A stretch of 64,000 bases of DNA from Gambelia wislizenii (GCA_030847615.1 JAUMIR010000004.1:187676501-187740500); one strand, 5' to 3'; counted from the stretch's first letter, positions 1 through 11,020 are shown. Translations and numbers: made by a program. The notes: a model not told the origin generated them from the letters alone.

Positions 1-742
1 GTGGTCCCTATGTAAACTTGTCCACAGCCTCATGGTATGTGCTAAACTCCTGCAGCTGGGAGAGGGTCTCTTGTCCTTTGCTGAGCGTAGCATTTCTTGG
101 ATTATTTTGGTTGGTCTAAAGATTGTTTGGAGGTTGTGTTTCCTCATCAGTTTCCCTATTCTGTCTGTGACTCCTTTGGTGTATGGTAAAAATACCTTCC
201 CTTTGGGTGGCTGTTTTTCTTCTTCATTCCTTTGATTTTTTTCTGGGTCTGCTGCTCTTGTGATGTCTGATCTGGAGTAACCATTAGCCTGCAGGGCCCA
301 GTTTAGGTGCCTCAGTTCATCCTCCAGGTAGTAGGGTTCACAGATCCTTTTTGCATGGTCTACCAATGTTTTTATTGTGCTTCTTTTTTGTCAGGGGTGA
401 ATTGATATTTGGATGGATGCTGTTCAGGTGGTTCAGGAGTGAGACCAAATCTTCTTCTCTGTGGTTTCAAATGGTGAAAGTGTCATCCACATATCAGAAC
501 CATGTTGTGGGCTTTTTTGGTGCTGTTTCCAGGGCTTGCTTTTCAAAATGTTCCATGTAAAAGTTTGCTATCACTGGGCTCAGGGGGCTGCCCATGGCTA
601 CTCCATCTATCTTTTCGGAGAATTCGTTATTCCACTGGAAGTAGCTTGTGGTGAGGCAGTGTTTGAACAAGGCTCTGATGTCCTCAGGAAATATTTGTTG
701 TATGAGTGCCATGTTGTCCATTATGGGGACTTTGGCGAACAA
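1..742 (-). mobile_element. Penelope-like element, reverse transcriptase fragment
   Basis: Minus-strand translation gives the Penelope RT signature: DGVAMGSPLSPVIANFYMEH, then (after an in-frame stop) YVDDTFTI, then a thumb-like region ending KVFLPYTKGVTDRIGKLMRK. The frame has several stops (for example directly before YVDD), so it is dead. After the palm, the frame jumps from the HLNSIHPNIN segment to TKKKHNKN, so about 140 bp of the expected LPFLD region is missing. The element runs off the left edge. Confidence 0.8.
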
Positions 743-775
743 GGAGACAACATCAACATCATCATTTCATGATGG

Positions 776-1145
776 AAAAAGAGAAGGAATGAACATTGCC
801 ATTCTTGGATATCTTAGTCATCCGCAAACCAAACCAACGGTTAGGCCACAAGGTATACAAAACCCTCCCCCTCCACGGACAGATACCTACACAAGAACTC
901 CAATCATCACCCTGGACAAAAAAGAAACACAATAAAAACATTGGTAGACCCTGCAAAAAGGATCTGCAACTCCCACTACCTGGAAGACAAACTGAGGCAC
1001 CTAAACTGGGCCCTACAGACTAATGGTTACTCCAGATCAGACATCCCAAGAGCAGCCAGACCCAGAAAAGAGCCAAGAGCCAAGGCAAAGGCTGGCTGGC
1101 TTGGCCTATGCATTGCTCTTCAATCTGCTCCAGCCAAAAACTAGT
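776..1145 (+). mobile_element. Penelope-like element, second fragment in opposite orientation
   Basis: The plus strand reads LPFLDILVIRKPNQRLGHKV, then with a frame change a segment ending LEDKLRHLNWALQTNGYSRS. This is the RT thumb region downstream of YVDD in Penelope elements. Bases from about 905 on match the reverse complement of about 255-385 closely, so this is a second copy of the same family placed head to head with the 1-742 piece. It is frameshifted and truncated at both ends. Confidence 0.7.
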
Positions 1146-2142
1146 AGGAAAAAGCAGGAGAAAAGGCTTCCCTCCCTCTTCAGTGCCTCTGAGAAGGGTT
1201 AATAAATGGTATAATTGTATTATTATTATTATCATCAGGTATTGTTGTTGTTGTTTTTAGGATTTTAAATCTTGAGTTAAGTCTTAGGGTCCCACAGCAA
1301 CAAAAGATATTTAAGGAGGGTCCCTTGTAAAGAAAAGGTTAAGAGCCACTGATATAAACTAACAATTGTGTCTCCATCAAATTATCTGCAACAGCATTCC
1401 CAAACATGCTATTCTTTTAATGGAACATATGCAATTCACCACTGCCGCAGCTTCTTTTTCTTCTCCTTCTTCTGCTTCTTCTTCACATAGTCATGTACAT
1501 TTGAAAAAATTACAGGACAGGTCCTCACTGAAAGAATTTTACAATCTAGATAATGACACAAGGATACAACAGAGGAAGTGGGGTGAAATAGCGGCAGGGC
1601 AAACAGTGTGGGTATATGCACATATTGCTATTATAGATAAAGGATGTTCACATTAAGCCACTGTGCACTGAAAAATGTGAGGACGGCATGAAGTTGAGCA
1701 GGCTCACTCCACCCTCTGCCACTTATGTGTTCCACAGCTGCTATACCCCACCACTAATGGCCACAGTGGAAAAACATGCTAGCCAAACATGTAGATTAAA
1801 AGTCTTGATTATGGGGATGTGGCCACAGTATATATCAGCTATAGGGCCCCTGGCTTTTTTATTCTTTCAGTGCATGGAGAGGGACTGTGTGAATTCCCTT
1901 AAATTAACAATATGATATTGGGAATAGGAAGCTGTACTGAAAACATCACAGAAAAAGTCAGGGTTTTGGGGGTGGGGTGGGGATTGAAGGAAAGAAGAAT
2001 GGTGGTATTGTGGAAGTGTTTTGAGAGTCAGGAGTGGCTTTGTACGAGTCATACCATTGGCCCATCTACTGTCAACTCTGGCTAGCAGTGGCTCTCTAGG
2101 TTTCTGGCACAATTCTAGCCCTGCCTAGAAATGCCTACTATT
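1146..2142. other. No gene seen; low-complexity tracts
   Basis: Contains an ATT/ATC run near 1217-1236, a GTT run near 1240-1256 and a CTT-rich tract near 1447-1485. Open frames here are short and show no recognisable family. Confidence 0.5.
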
Positions 2143-2235
2143 ATGTGGTGGTCTCCCATCCAAGTATCAACCATGTCCAGTTTGCTTAGTTTCCTAAATC
2201 AGATAAGATCAGTATCTTCAGGGTGTTATTGTGGG
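2143..2235 (-). mobile_element. 5S rRNA-derived SINE head fragment
   Basis: The minus strand carries 5S-like blocks in order: a GATCT-type block, the AAGCTAAGCA-type region (here altered to gaaactaagcaaac) and CTTGGATGGGAGACC. No SINE tail is visible beyond it. It is degenerate and too short for a functional 5S gene. Confidence 0.6.
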
Positions 2236-2954
2236 AGCAGTATGGTTGTTGCCCAAGTTCCAGTGGCCATTTTCAAGTCAGAAGGTATGATTTCTAAAGA
2301 GGGTTTACTAGAAGCAGAACTCATCCAGATTCTTTTAAATGATTAAAAAGCAGAAGTAGTCTCTTTGAGGCACTGCTGCTAAAATTCATGAGGTGCGGGC
2401 GGGGGGAGGGAGGCAAGAAACAAGGAGAGGGCTAAGGCACTGCTACAGTGCTGCTGCAATTCTTGAAGTTAGCAAAGGATGGGAAAATCAGAGGATATAT
2501 GAGGTACTACTGATAAGATATGTACGGTAAAATATGGAGGCCTCATGGTTTCCTTTGGAATTATAACATACAAATCTTGGTATTGCCAGGTATACTTTGC
2601 CAGTTTAAAGTAATGCTATTTGGATTGAAGAGGATGGCATTTGTGACTAGTGCTTAAATTATGTTGGAAAAGACGGAAGGCCCAATCCCTGACTCTCTCC
2701 AGTTTGAGCCGAATCATGTTGTCATATAAAATTCCAGAAACAGTAGCTAAATGAACCATCACAAACAATGTACAATTCAAGCAGCATTCTTGACATGATA
2801 AAGACCAAAAATCCCCAAGTGTTCTCCACAAATGGGTGTTCATCATTCAAGCATTTTGAGATATAGAACTTGCAGAACAGTTATTCTAAAAAGTTAACCT
2901 CAGAAGAGAAGAGTGTAAAGCAGCAAAATGGACTGTCACTCTCATAATCAAACA
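2236..2954. other. No gene or clear repeat seen
   Basis: A short G-rich patch at about 2395-2415. Otherwise AT-rich single-copy-looking DNA with only short chance frames. Confidence 0.45.
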
Positions 2955-3178
2955 TGTGTATGCACCCTAAAGGCACCAGATCTTGGAAGCTAAGCAGGGT
3001 CAGCCCTGGTTAGTACTTGGATGGGAGACAACCAATTAATACCAGGGGTTATAGACTATATTTCAGAGGAAAGAACTGGCAAAACCTCCTCTGAGTATTC
3101 CTTGACTAAGAAAACCCTATGAAATTCATGGGGTCACCATAAGTTGATAAGCAACTTGAAGGCATACACACACAGACA
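2955..3178 (+). mobile_element. 5S rRNA-derived SINE with Bov-B-like tail
   Basis: The head reads gatcttggaagctaagcagg and gttagtacttggatgggaga, nearly identical to the 5S rRNA internal promoter region. The body follows (ctggcaaaacctcctctgag), then a tail with gggtcaccataagttgataa and cttgaaggcatacacacaca. The same tail occurs on the tRNA-type SINE at 54086-54311, and it resembles the Bov-B LINE 3' end. It was probably mobilised by Bov-B (inference). Confidence 0.8.
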
Positions 3179-3269
3179 GACACACGTGTACCCAATGCCT
3201 CATATATTTGAGAAAGTTTCTTGTTAAACATTAACTAAATAAATGCAAACATTCTCTTTAAATATATTA

Positions 3270-3491
3270 CAGCTGTCCCTCCATATCCACAGATTTAGTA
3301 TGCATGGATTTAAGTATTCACGGCTTGAAAATATTCTTAAAAAAATAATAATCCAAAAAGCAAACCTTGATTTTGCCATCTTATATAGGGACACCATTTT
3401 GCTATGCCATAATGGGACTTGAGTTTTCATGGATTTTGGTATCCACGGGGGGTCCTGGAACCAAACCCCAGTGAATATGAAGGGACAACTG
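3270..3491. mobile_element. pogo/Tigger-like MITE with TA target duplication
   Basis: Terminal inverted repeats start CAGCTGTCCCTCCATATCC and, from the other end, CAGTTGTCCCTTCATATTC, each flanked by TA. The interior has the tell-tale repeats of ATCCACGG-type words. Relatives are at 10593-10815, 19602-19823, 34081-34529 and 53109-53365. No transposase remains. Confidence 0.75.
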
Positions 3492-3493
3492 TA

Positions 3494-4039
3494 TTACATT
3501 ATATTATCATATATTATATTCTGATGAAAGATGTTACTTCTACAGATCATTCAGAAACCACCCAGAATGAAAAACCAGCCATAGTAAAATGAATCCAAAC
3601 TACACTAGAGGACTTCTTATAAATCTGGCATGGGCTCATTTATTATTTATCGAAGAATTCCCTTTGGCAAGTTTTCTGCTAATGATATCACCAGTGGAGA
3701 GCTGGTGCTGAGCAAATGCTGGCACTTGTATCAACTTTTCTTAAAATTGAGATTAATGACAACTCTGGATCTGCACATGTTTCCAGGTACCTGAAAGTAG
3801 AGTCTTTGTTATGGACATTTTGTAATTTAATTATGGCACAGATTGTGTTTTTCTTGGGCTCTGTAGTATCCTATGAGGTTGCCCCTTACTATAACAAAAT
3901 ACCATCCATAATCAAAGCTAAACAAACAAAAAGAAAGGAACAAATGACAACCACGGTGAACAGTCTGCACTTGGGAGGAATTAACTCTCCATCTGGATCA
4001 ACACTTGTGAAGCTACAGACAGAGAAGTTGTTAATATTT
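3494..4039. other. No gene or clear repeat seen
   Basis: A 135-codon open frame starts at 3716, but its composition and lack of any recognisable family, and its overlap with an old MIR/L2-like stretch after 4040, argue that it is chance. Confidence 0.4.
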
Positions 4040-4180
4040 GGCATGTATATAGCACTTCTTGAATGTTCAGAAAGTTTCACATACAATATCTCAGACATTA
4101 TTCCAAACAACTCTTCAAGATAAATCTGTCTTGTTACCCCCAAGCTGCAGGGACAGGGATGAAGCACTGGTGAGCCTATG
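4040..4180 (+). mobile_element. Ancient MIR/L2-type 3' end fragment
   Basis: The run tatatagcacttcttgaat, then tttcacatacaatatctcag, then a pyrimidine-purine block with ttgttacccccaagctgcag, follows the layout of the conserved 3' region shared by L2, MIR and related old SINEs. It is heavily diverged. Confidence 0.45.
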
Positions 4181-4514
4181 AACACTTAGTAGGTTCATGG
4201 CTGAAATAAGATTTTAACTGGAGATTTGCTGGGTTACAGCTCATACTTTAAGGGATGAGTTGTACATTTGGCAGAAAACAGAACGCCAGCTGTGGTGTGC
4301 AGTGGCAGAAACTGTGGGCATGGCCATGGCTGCAGGCTGCAGCAGAGAAATCAAGGCTTCACAGGCATGCTCTTAAATCTTCCCCTTCCCACTACTACCT
4401 CCCCTTTGTTACTTTTTGCCCAGCCAAGATTGTTCCCAGATATGAGGTTTCAGACAACCCAGTAATGTTTTCTTTCAGCAGATGTGAGTTGCAGAAATGT
4501 GACTGGAGAGGAGA

Positions 4515-4835
4515 AGTACTTTTAAGACAGATTTTTATTTTAGCACAATCTTTCCTGGACATTAATCCACTTCTTCAGGTGCAATACTGAGCAATATTCA
4601 AGCCTCAGGTTATTAAGTATATTTATACATTGTGGGAGTGGGGATAGAATGTAATAGGATCCAGAAAGTTGCACATTGTGACTCTAACCTAAATCTTCAA
4701 TGGGCTCTGTGAGGTGATAACAGGTCTTTCAGATCTTTATAATGGTGAGTTGGTGCTGATGTGTGAAAGCAATAAATATGTTTACCAAACTTCAGTTTCC
4801 TTGGGGTCAAGACCACACCAGGCATACTTCTTACT
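4515..4835 (-). mobile_element. Penelope-type terminal unit with hammerhead-like core
   Basis: It is closely related to 40625-40930 (shared gtggaagtgggatggaatgt-type block and tgtgtgaaagcaataaat). On the minus strand it contains CTGAAGA (4572-4578), a short hairpin, then GAAA (4551-4554), the layout of a hammerhead ribozyme core as reported for Penelope-like elements. Confidence 0.5.
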
Positions 4836-4941
4836 GAAGTGGCAACCCATGTAGATCTCCCAGTTAGGCAGGGATTCAGATGATTTAACGCTCTTCCATT
4901 ACCCTCCCCCCAAATCCTTCCATTTCAGTAAACAAACATAA

Positions 4942-5300
4942 AATCATAGAATCAAAGAATCATAGAATTGTAGAGTTGGAAGAGACCACGAGGGCCATCT
5001 AGTCCAACCCCCTGCCATGCAGGAAATCACGATCAAACCATCCCCGACAGATGGCCATTCAGCCTCTGTTTAAAGACCTCCAAGGAAGGAGACCCCACCA
5101 CGCTCTAAAGGAGTGTGTTCCACTGCCAAACAGCTCTTACTGTCAAAATCTTCGTTTGCGAACAACAACAACAAAAAAAAAGTTCCTCCTAATGTTGAGG
5201 TGGAATCTCTGTTCCTGGAGCTTGCATCCATTGCTCCGTGTTCTAGTCTCTGGAGCAGCAGAAAACAAACTTACTCCATCCTCAATGTGTCCTCACACTG
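4942..5300 (-). mobile_element. CR1 LINE 3' end
   Basis: The minus strand has the CR1 ORF2 C-terminus (FHLNIR..., reading through AVRQWNALP-type words) followed by the 3' UTR and the octamer repeat, seen on the plus strand as atcatagaatcaaagaatca. An AAC/A-rich insertion at about 5159-5180 breaks the frame. It is 5'-truncated. Confidence 0.9.
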
Positions 5301-6424
5301 ACCCATACCCCTGTCTTAATGGAATGCTAAAGGCCTGAACATCGTTCCTGATCAATCATATGGCTATTCAGAACACATGTATTAAAGAGCTAGATGGGAA
5401 CTGTTCCATAGGGTGGAAATGTTCAGAAAATAATTTTTGCCTTTGTAAAGAAACAAAACTGCAAGAAACACTTATCTCACTAAAAAGAAGTGCTTGAATT
5501 TAAATTCAAGGACTGCTATTTTTGAACCAGGCTGCCCACCATAACATAATAGCAGTGTTATTTTTTTTAACAGTGGCTTTTAACACCTCTCTATGGTACA
5601 CAAACTTACAAGCAAGATTAATCAAGGCAGTAGGGCTTTTAAAGGCCTGCTTGCCCCAGCAACAAAGAACAATGTCTAGGATGATTTTCTGCCTCTGACA
5701 GATTAACGGTAAGAAAGATGGGGAGAGGACAGGGAAGTAGCTGCTGTGTTTACCAAATACTCTTGGTTTCCATAGTGAGGGTGTCTCTGTCCTGATGAAA
5801 GGCTAGAAAAGCCATAGGGAGGGGAAGAGGGGATAAGGAGAAGGCCATATTCAGGTCAATAGGTGGGAATGTTGCAGGGTAATAGGAAGAGACCTCCATT
5901 TGCCAAGAACAAACCACCCTTTCTAGCTGATTCAGATAAAGATTTCTTTAAAAAGTTCAAATACTCATACTTACGCTGGACATCAACAACATTTCATATC
6001 CAATCTATGCACAATTAATATGGAGGTTATTTTGTTGAATGATATGCTCTTTCATATTTTAATGAAGGAAAGTAATCTTTATTTCAGTCAGAACTTTCAT
6101 TTGTCCCTGGAAGACTATTCTTCTGTCCCTTCTTCAGTCCTCCTCTCCAGTTTTCAGTTCCTTACTGGCAGCCCTATATCAGTTCACACATGAATGGACA
6201 TCATTCCAGTGGTGACTTGAAGTGCTTCCACACTAGTCATTTTCTCTACTACAGACATAATTTGCTTAGGCAGATCAGAATATTCCAAACTATTGTAAAC
6301 CTGTGGTTTGTTTTGTTGTTGTGTTATTTAGTCCAAGTGCTAATTTAGGTAAAGGTGTGCATGTTTTTGTATTAGTACATTTATATTCAAAGCAGCTCAA
6401 TGTGACATGTGATTCTCCCCGCTC
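5301..6424. other. No gene or clear repeat seen
   Basis: Single-copy-looking AT-rich DNA. No open frame above 60 codons with a recognisable family and no tandem repeat. Confidence 0.45.
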
Positions 6425-6847
6425 TCACTTATTTTGTTAGTATGCCCTACTACTCTTTCCCCACGGTATTCCATAACTGGAAATATTTGACACTTTTTGG
6501 GGTCAGGTTAGCTGAGGCAAACCAGAGGTCAGTTGGAGGTCACAGTGACCTAAGACGTGTCTGTAAATATAATGGTAAGCAAACTCAAGTTAGGATTATG
6601 TGGAAAGTCCCTTGTAGACACAGTTGTTAAGGAATTGTGTGCTAATCCTTTCTTCCAGCCCTGGGCGTTTTAACAATGATTCAGTCAAGCAATTGCGTGA
6701 CCCTTTTTAAATCTAGACCTTACAGAAATCTCTCCTCACACCCTGTGATGCTCTGGAGGTCTCCTATGTGCATACACCCACACCCCGAGAACCCCAGAGT
6801 TGATCTAAAACTCACCGCCACAGCCCATTGACTTTAACCCTTTCAAT

Positions 6848-7147
6848 GTTTCAATGGAGCAGGCTTGTTTTCTGCTGCTCCAGAGACTGGAACACGGAGC
6901 AATGGATGCAAGCTCCAGGAACAGAGATTCCACCTCAACATTAGGAGGAACTTTTTGACAGTAAGAGCTGTTCGGCAGTGGAATGCACTCCCTCGGAGCG
7001 TGGTGGGGTCTCCTTCCTTGGAGGTCTTTAAACAGAGGCTGGATTGCCATCTGTTGGGGATGCTTTGATCAAGATTTCCTGCGTGGCAGGGGGGTTGGAC
7101 TGGATGGCCCTCGTGGTCTGTTCCAACTCTACAATTCTATGATTCTA
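6848..7147 (+). mobile_element. CR1 LINE 3' end inserted in the LTR
   Basis: The frame from 6865 ends the CR1 ORF2 (words [20 protein letters not shown] and LDCHLLGML, stop), followed by the 3' UTR and the attctatgattctatg octamer repeat. Severely 5'-truncated. Confidence 0.9.
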
Positions 7148-7162
7148 TGAATGTAATCCAAT

Positions 7163-7384
7163 GGGAAGTTACAGGATTCAATTTTTATTTTCACTCTGAC
7201 TCTGCGGAGCTTTACCTTGCCTGTGGGAAGAAAGCCAAGCAAGGCACGTGGAAAAAAAAAGTGTGCAGAAAGGAAGTTACAGGATTCAATTTTTATTTTC
7301 ACACTGACTCTGCAGAGTTTTACTTTGCCTGTGGGAAGAAAGCCAAGCAAGGCACATGAAAAAAAAGTGTGCAGAAAGGAGAGA
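7163..7384 (+). repeat. Tandem duplication of about 111 bp within the LTR
   Basis: Two adjacent copies starting gaagttacaggattcaattt and ending gtgtgcagaaag. Each contains gtgggaagaaagccaagcaa. They differ by a few substitutions and an A-run length change. The homologous LTR at 43329-44108 has one copy, so the duplication is specific to this locus. Confidence 0.85.
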
Positions 7385-7417
7385 TTTAAAGGAAGTTTAT
7401 TTTAAGCAGATTACAAA

Positions 7418-7545
7418 GCATAGTAGAGATAGGTTTTCTGTGGGTTTTTTTCTGGGCTGTGAGGCCATGTTCTAGAACAGTTTACTTCTGACGTTTCACC
7501 TGCATCTGTGGCTGGCATCTTCAGAGAAATAGTACAGTATAGTAG
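7418..7545 (-). mobile_element. Penelope-like terminal fragment with hammerhead-like core
   Basis: The minus strand has CTGAAGA (7518-7524), tgccagccacagatgcaggt, then GAAACGTC (7490-7497) and the aacatggcctcacagccca block. The same arrangement is on the plus strand at 38405-38545. It is absent from the homologous LTR at 43329-44108, so it is an insertion. A short repeat, tagtagagat, flanks both sides and is a possible target duplication. Confidence 0.6.
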
Positions 7546-8074
7546 AGATGGAGGGCTCCTTCCTTCCACGCAGATTTCTTAAATAGTTACAGATAGGTCT
7601 AGTCATTCCAGTGAAGTTTATAAAATAAACCTAAGTCCTAATACAAGTAAACCAGACAGTTCCCTAATCTACTTACAAGGTTGCACTCCAGATGTTCTGG
7701 ATGTTCATGGGGATTGGGAGTCTAGGCCTTTCAGCTCAGCCTCTACCAAGCATCTCCCATAACTGGTACAAGAGTTCTCCTAGCTCTCTTTGTTTTTCTC
7801 CTTTGTTATTTTCCCTGCCTTGTGGCCCTGAGGCAACATTCAAAGTTTGATTCTACTGGACATCTTCATTGGTCAGCTATCCCTCATGACCTTCATGATG
7901 CTGAACCTCAATAAACTGTAATTTTACTCTCAACACCTAATTAACCCTTTGTTTACCTGGTTGGCTGTGATACGCAGATCGAGAGCCCATTATCACAAAC
8001 TGTCCAACCCTGCAAAGTTGTTGCAAACCCATTAATGTCTATCTCCCAGTAATTAAAGCAATCAGTTGAGTTTT

Positions 8075-8697
8075 GGGGCTTGTCTATACAAGGCAATAAA
8101 ATGTGGATTGATGCACACTAGTGCCACTTTGAAGCAGCTTCTACTTGTTTTAACAGTTTTTTTTGGCAAAATTGCAGGCATGCAAAGCTATCTGCTTTTG
8201 CTGTTCCAATGGGCATGCCTGTAAACCATGATGGTAGGCACGAGTGAATTACTCGTGTTTTTATTGTTGCCAGTTGCCGCCGCCAAACAGTATTTTTTTT
8301 AAAAAAAAACATATTTAAGGTGTGAAGGTGTGATATTCTGCCTAAATAAATAAAAAATGAAAAGAAAAAGGCTGTTTCATTGCCTGAGTGCATGATCGCT
8401 AAAGCAAAAATCCAAAATGGTGGCTCCAGGAGCTTGCCTTGTTAGCAAGCTCCACCCCTGCCCACATCTGACCAATCAGCTTCCACTTCTGCTCTTATTG
8501 GGAATGTGAATGAATGAAAATCTGATTGTCCCAACAAGCAGGAATGCACATTCTCTTATGGAGCTCCATGAAAGCTTTCCCAGTGGAGTTTACGGTGGAT
8601 TTGGCACCCTCCTTCCAAATACTGTGATCCGATGTAGAATGCCATTAGGACTCCTAGTGAATTCCATGAGGATTATTTTGACCATTAAGACAACTGC
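8075..8697 (+). mobile_element. hAT-like MITE inserted in LTR copy A
   Basis: Begins GGGGCTTGTCTATACAAGG and ends near aagacaactgc. The homologous LTR at 44628-45541 reads straight through this point, which fixes the insertion. A relative lies in reverse at 24845-25394, sharing agtgaattactcgtgttttt-type sequence and an ATGGTGGC block. No transposase frame. Confidence 0.65.
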
Positions 8698-8835
8698 TTG
8701 GTTTCCTTTAGTCTGTTCCATGGGAGAGTAATTCAAGCTTTGTTATTACCAAATTCTCCACTCCAAGGCACGGAATAGGGTATAAATATTAGACCCCTAA
8801 CAATAGTAAAGTGTGCCACAGTGGATGAACCCGGG

Positions 8836-10592
8836 CAATCCACAGTGGACAATCACAGCACACCTGCCAGGAGAAGCCCCAAGAAGATCTACTCAGGAGA
8901 GTTAACTAAAGGCAAGCACCTCCTTCCATCTAGCTACTGTTGTTGTAGCTGCTAGTGTCAGGTTGGACTCTACCTGGGGAACTGTGGGTGGGGGGAAGCC
9001 ACCATTGCCCCTCCTTGCATATGCAGGCCCTGCATCAGCTGTAACTCAGCAGATTCTGCCAGCCAGTCTCACCTACTCCAGCTGTTGACTGAGCTGGTGG
9101 ATAAAAGCAGGAGTCCAGCAGAGCTGTTCAGTAAGGCTGGAAAATATATTCAAAAATATTTGGAAAATGATTGAAAAATATGTTTCTCAAGTATCAGGAA
9201 ACCCTTATGAAGAGAATCCTGGACTAATGAGAATTTGTGTAGCTCAAGACCTATTCTGCACAAAATTCAGTGTTTTTTGGTGCAGAAAACAGCTTTCCTG
9301 CATTTTCTATGCAGAAAATAAGTGCAGAATAGTTTTTTGTGCTGAAATATTATCTGCAAAGTAAATGCTATCGTCTGTGCAAAAGAGTGCATCCCCCCCC
9401 CTACAATAAGTCTTGAGCTGTTAATTTTTTGTTGCAGGAACAAAATTGCTAAGATCATTTGCTTTCTTCCAAAGCAAAATTAGCAAAGAATTAGATCCCT
9501 ACTGACTTATCTCTCTGCTTCTGATAAGCCATGAATATACCTGTGTGAAGCAGGCCTTTGATTATTTTCCATCTCCCTTGTCTGTATTAATGAAGACCCT
9601 CTGTACCTATTCAGCTATTGTTACACAAACATAGAAAGGAATGAACTGAGTTCAATAGGTTCGGCCTTAGAGGTGGTCTGATTAATTTTGCTGACTATGC
9701 CTTCCCTTCTGATCAAACTTTCCCCCATGGAAAATATTTGTACTGGATACCTGCCAGGCCCCTAGAGAACATTCTATGCAAATTAGACCATGGTGGATCA
9801 TAAGGATGAGTAGGTGGATTGCAGAAGCTAAGCCGGACCTTGCAGAAGATAAGAAATGTTACTTTCCCCCTATACTAATTGAGAACTCTGTAGTTGATAT
9901 TACTGTTCCTTTTCCATCTCTGCATTGTGCTTTGCTTCCTTACTAATGAAGAAAGTAGCACAGTGGTGTTCAAGCTGTGTTGTAGGGGAAAATGTAATCC
10001 ACAGAATCTTATGAGGAATGTGCAAAGCCTGGGGGTGGAGACAACAGGGACAATTACTAGGCCCACACAAGGAAGGATCCATATCAACTCTGACAAAGAT
10101 TAGTAGTAGGTTTATTTATGTGGTCTGTTGACCACACACTATGTAAAAGAGAACTTATATAGTAATATGTATTCATAACATAACAATACATGTCATAGCA
10201 TCTGCATGGATCAAATTTATGCTGACAAACAGTAATACGTTCCAGCATTTCAGATACTTTTGCTTGTGAGCCATATCCCTGCTTGAGAGGGAGGGAAAGT
10301 GCAACCCACAGAACCCAAGGATGCTTTTAGATCCCAAGAACCTCAAATGTTTTGAGGGGAAAAGAGCATTTTTAAAGTAAAAATTATCCCCCCCCCAATA
10401 GGGGCTGTGGGTTCACCATGTCTCTGGCTACCCCCTGGGCTGTTTTAGGCCTAAGAGAGGCCTTTATTTAACCAGAAAGTATACCAGAAATTGGCACAGC
10501 CAAAATTGAGGGAGGGCAAACTGATTGAACATACTGTATTAAAACATTACACCCATGGCACAAGTGAAGAAACCCACAAATTAAACAAAATA
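8836..10592. other. No gene seen
   Basis: A patch at 9255-9350 repeats words such as TGCAGAAAA in both orientations. A small hairpin, gtggtctgttgaccacac, is at about 10120-10137. Nothing else is recognised. Confidence 0.4.
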
Positions 10593-10815
10593 CAGTTGTC
10601 CCATCATATCTGCTAGGGTTTGGGTCCAGGACCCCCCATGGATACTAAAATCTGTGAATACTCAAGTCTCATTATATGCAATGGCATAGCAAAATAGTCC
10701 CTTATATAAAATCGCAAAATCAATTATTTTGGATTATTATTTTTTAAAGAATATTTTCTAGCCGTGAATACTTAAATCTGTGGATACGAAATCCGTGGAT
10801 ACAGAGGGACAACTG
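10593..10815. mobile_element. pogo/Tigger-like MITE
   Basis: TIRs start CAGTTGTCCC at both ends (right end read in reverse: CAGTTGTCCCTCTGTATCC), flanked by TA. Same family as 3270-3491. Confidence 0.8.
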
Positions 10816-11020
10816 TATGCTGTTATAAACCACACTAATTGAGCTTTAAAAAAAGTCAGGAGGAAGTTGACATAGCAGTTGGAAGGGGAAGTGGCAAGAA
10901 TCAACAGGAAATGACATTTGTACTGGCCCATCCTCTGCTGTTTAATCACACAAAATGGCCCCATTTGAAAGGGTCCATTATCAGGAATTTCTGGGGGTGT
11001 GGTGGAATCTAATTTATTGA

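Larger units (their letters stand above)
6744..7997 (+). mobile_element. Solo-LTR-like element nested in copy A
   Basis: Starts TGTGATGCTCTGGAGGTC and ends ATTATCACA. It matches the solo LTR at 43329-44108 along its length once three inserts are removed: CR1 at 6848-7147, a tandem duplication of about 111 bp at 7163-7384 and a Penelope end at 7418-7545. No clear target duplication is visible here (caccc on the left, aactg on the right). Confidence 0.65.
6425..8835 (+). mobile_element. LTR-like repeat, copy A, split by later insertions
   Basis: Three pieces (about 6425-6743, 7998-8074 and 8698-8835) together match copy B at 44628-45120: tatgccctactac, ggtcacagtgacct, tgctaatcctttcttc, ctatctcccag, then gggtataaatattag and acagtggatgaac. 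The TATA-like gtataaatattag suggests an LTR or promoter unit. It was interrupted by a second LTR-like element at 6744-7997 and by a MITE at 8075-8697. Confidence 0.65.

Noticed and set aside
2955..3050. Possible 5S rRNA gene
   Set aside because: Only the internal part of 5S is present, with substitutions, followed by a SINE body and tail.
3716..4123. 135-codon open frame
   Set aside because: No family resemblance, overlaps an old MIR/L2-like stretch, and no promoter or splice context.
7163..7384. Two-copy array as a possible satellite or regulatory array
   Set aside because: Comparison with 43329-44108 shows a single recent duplication within an LTR.
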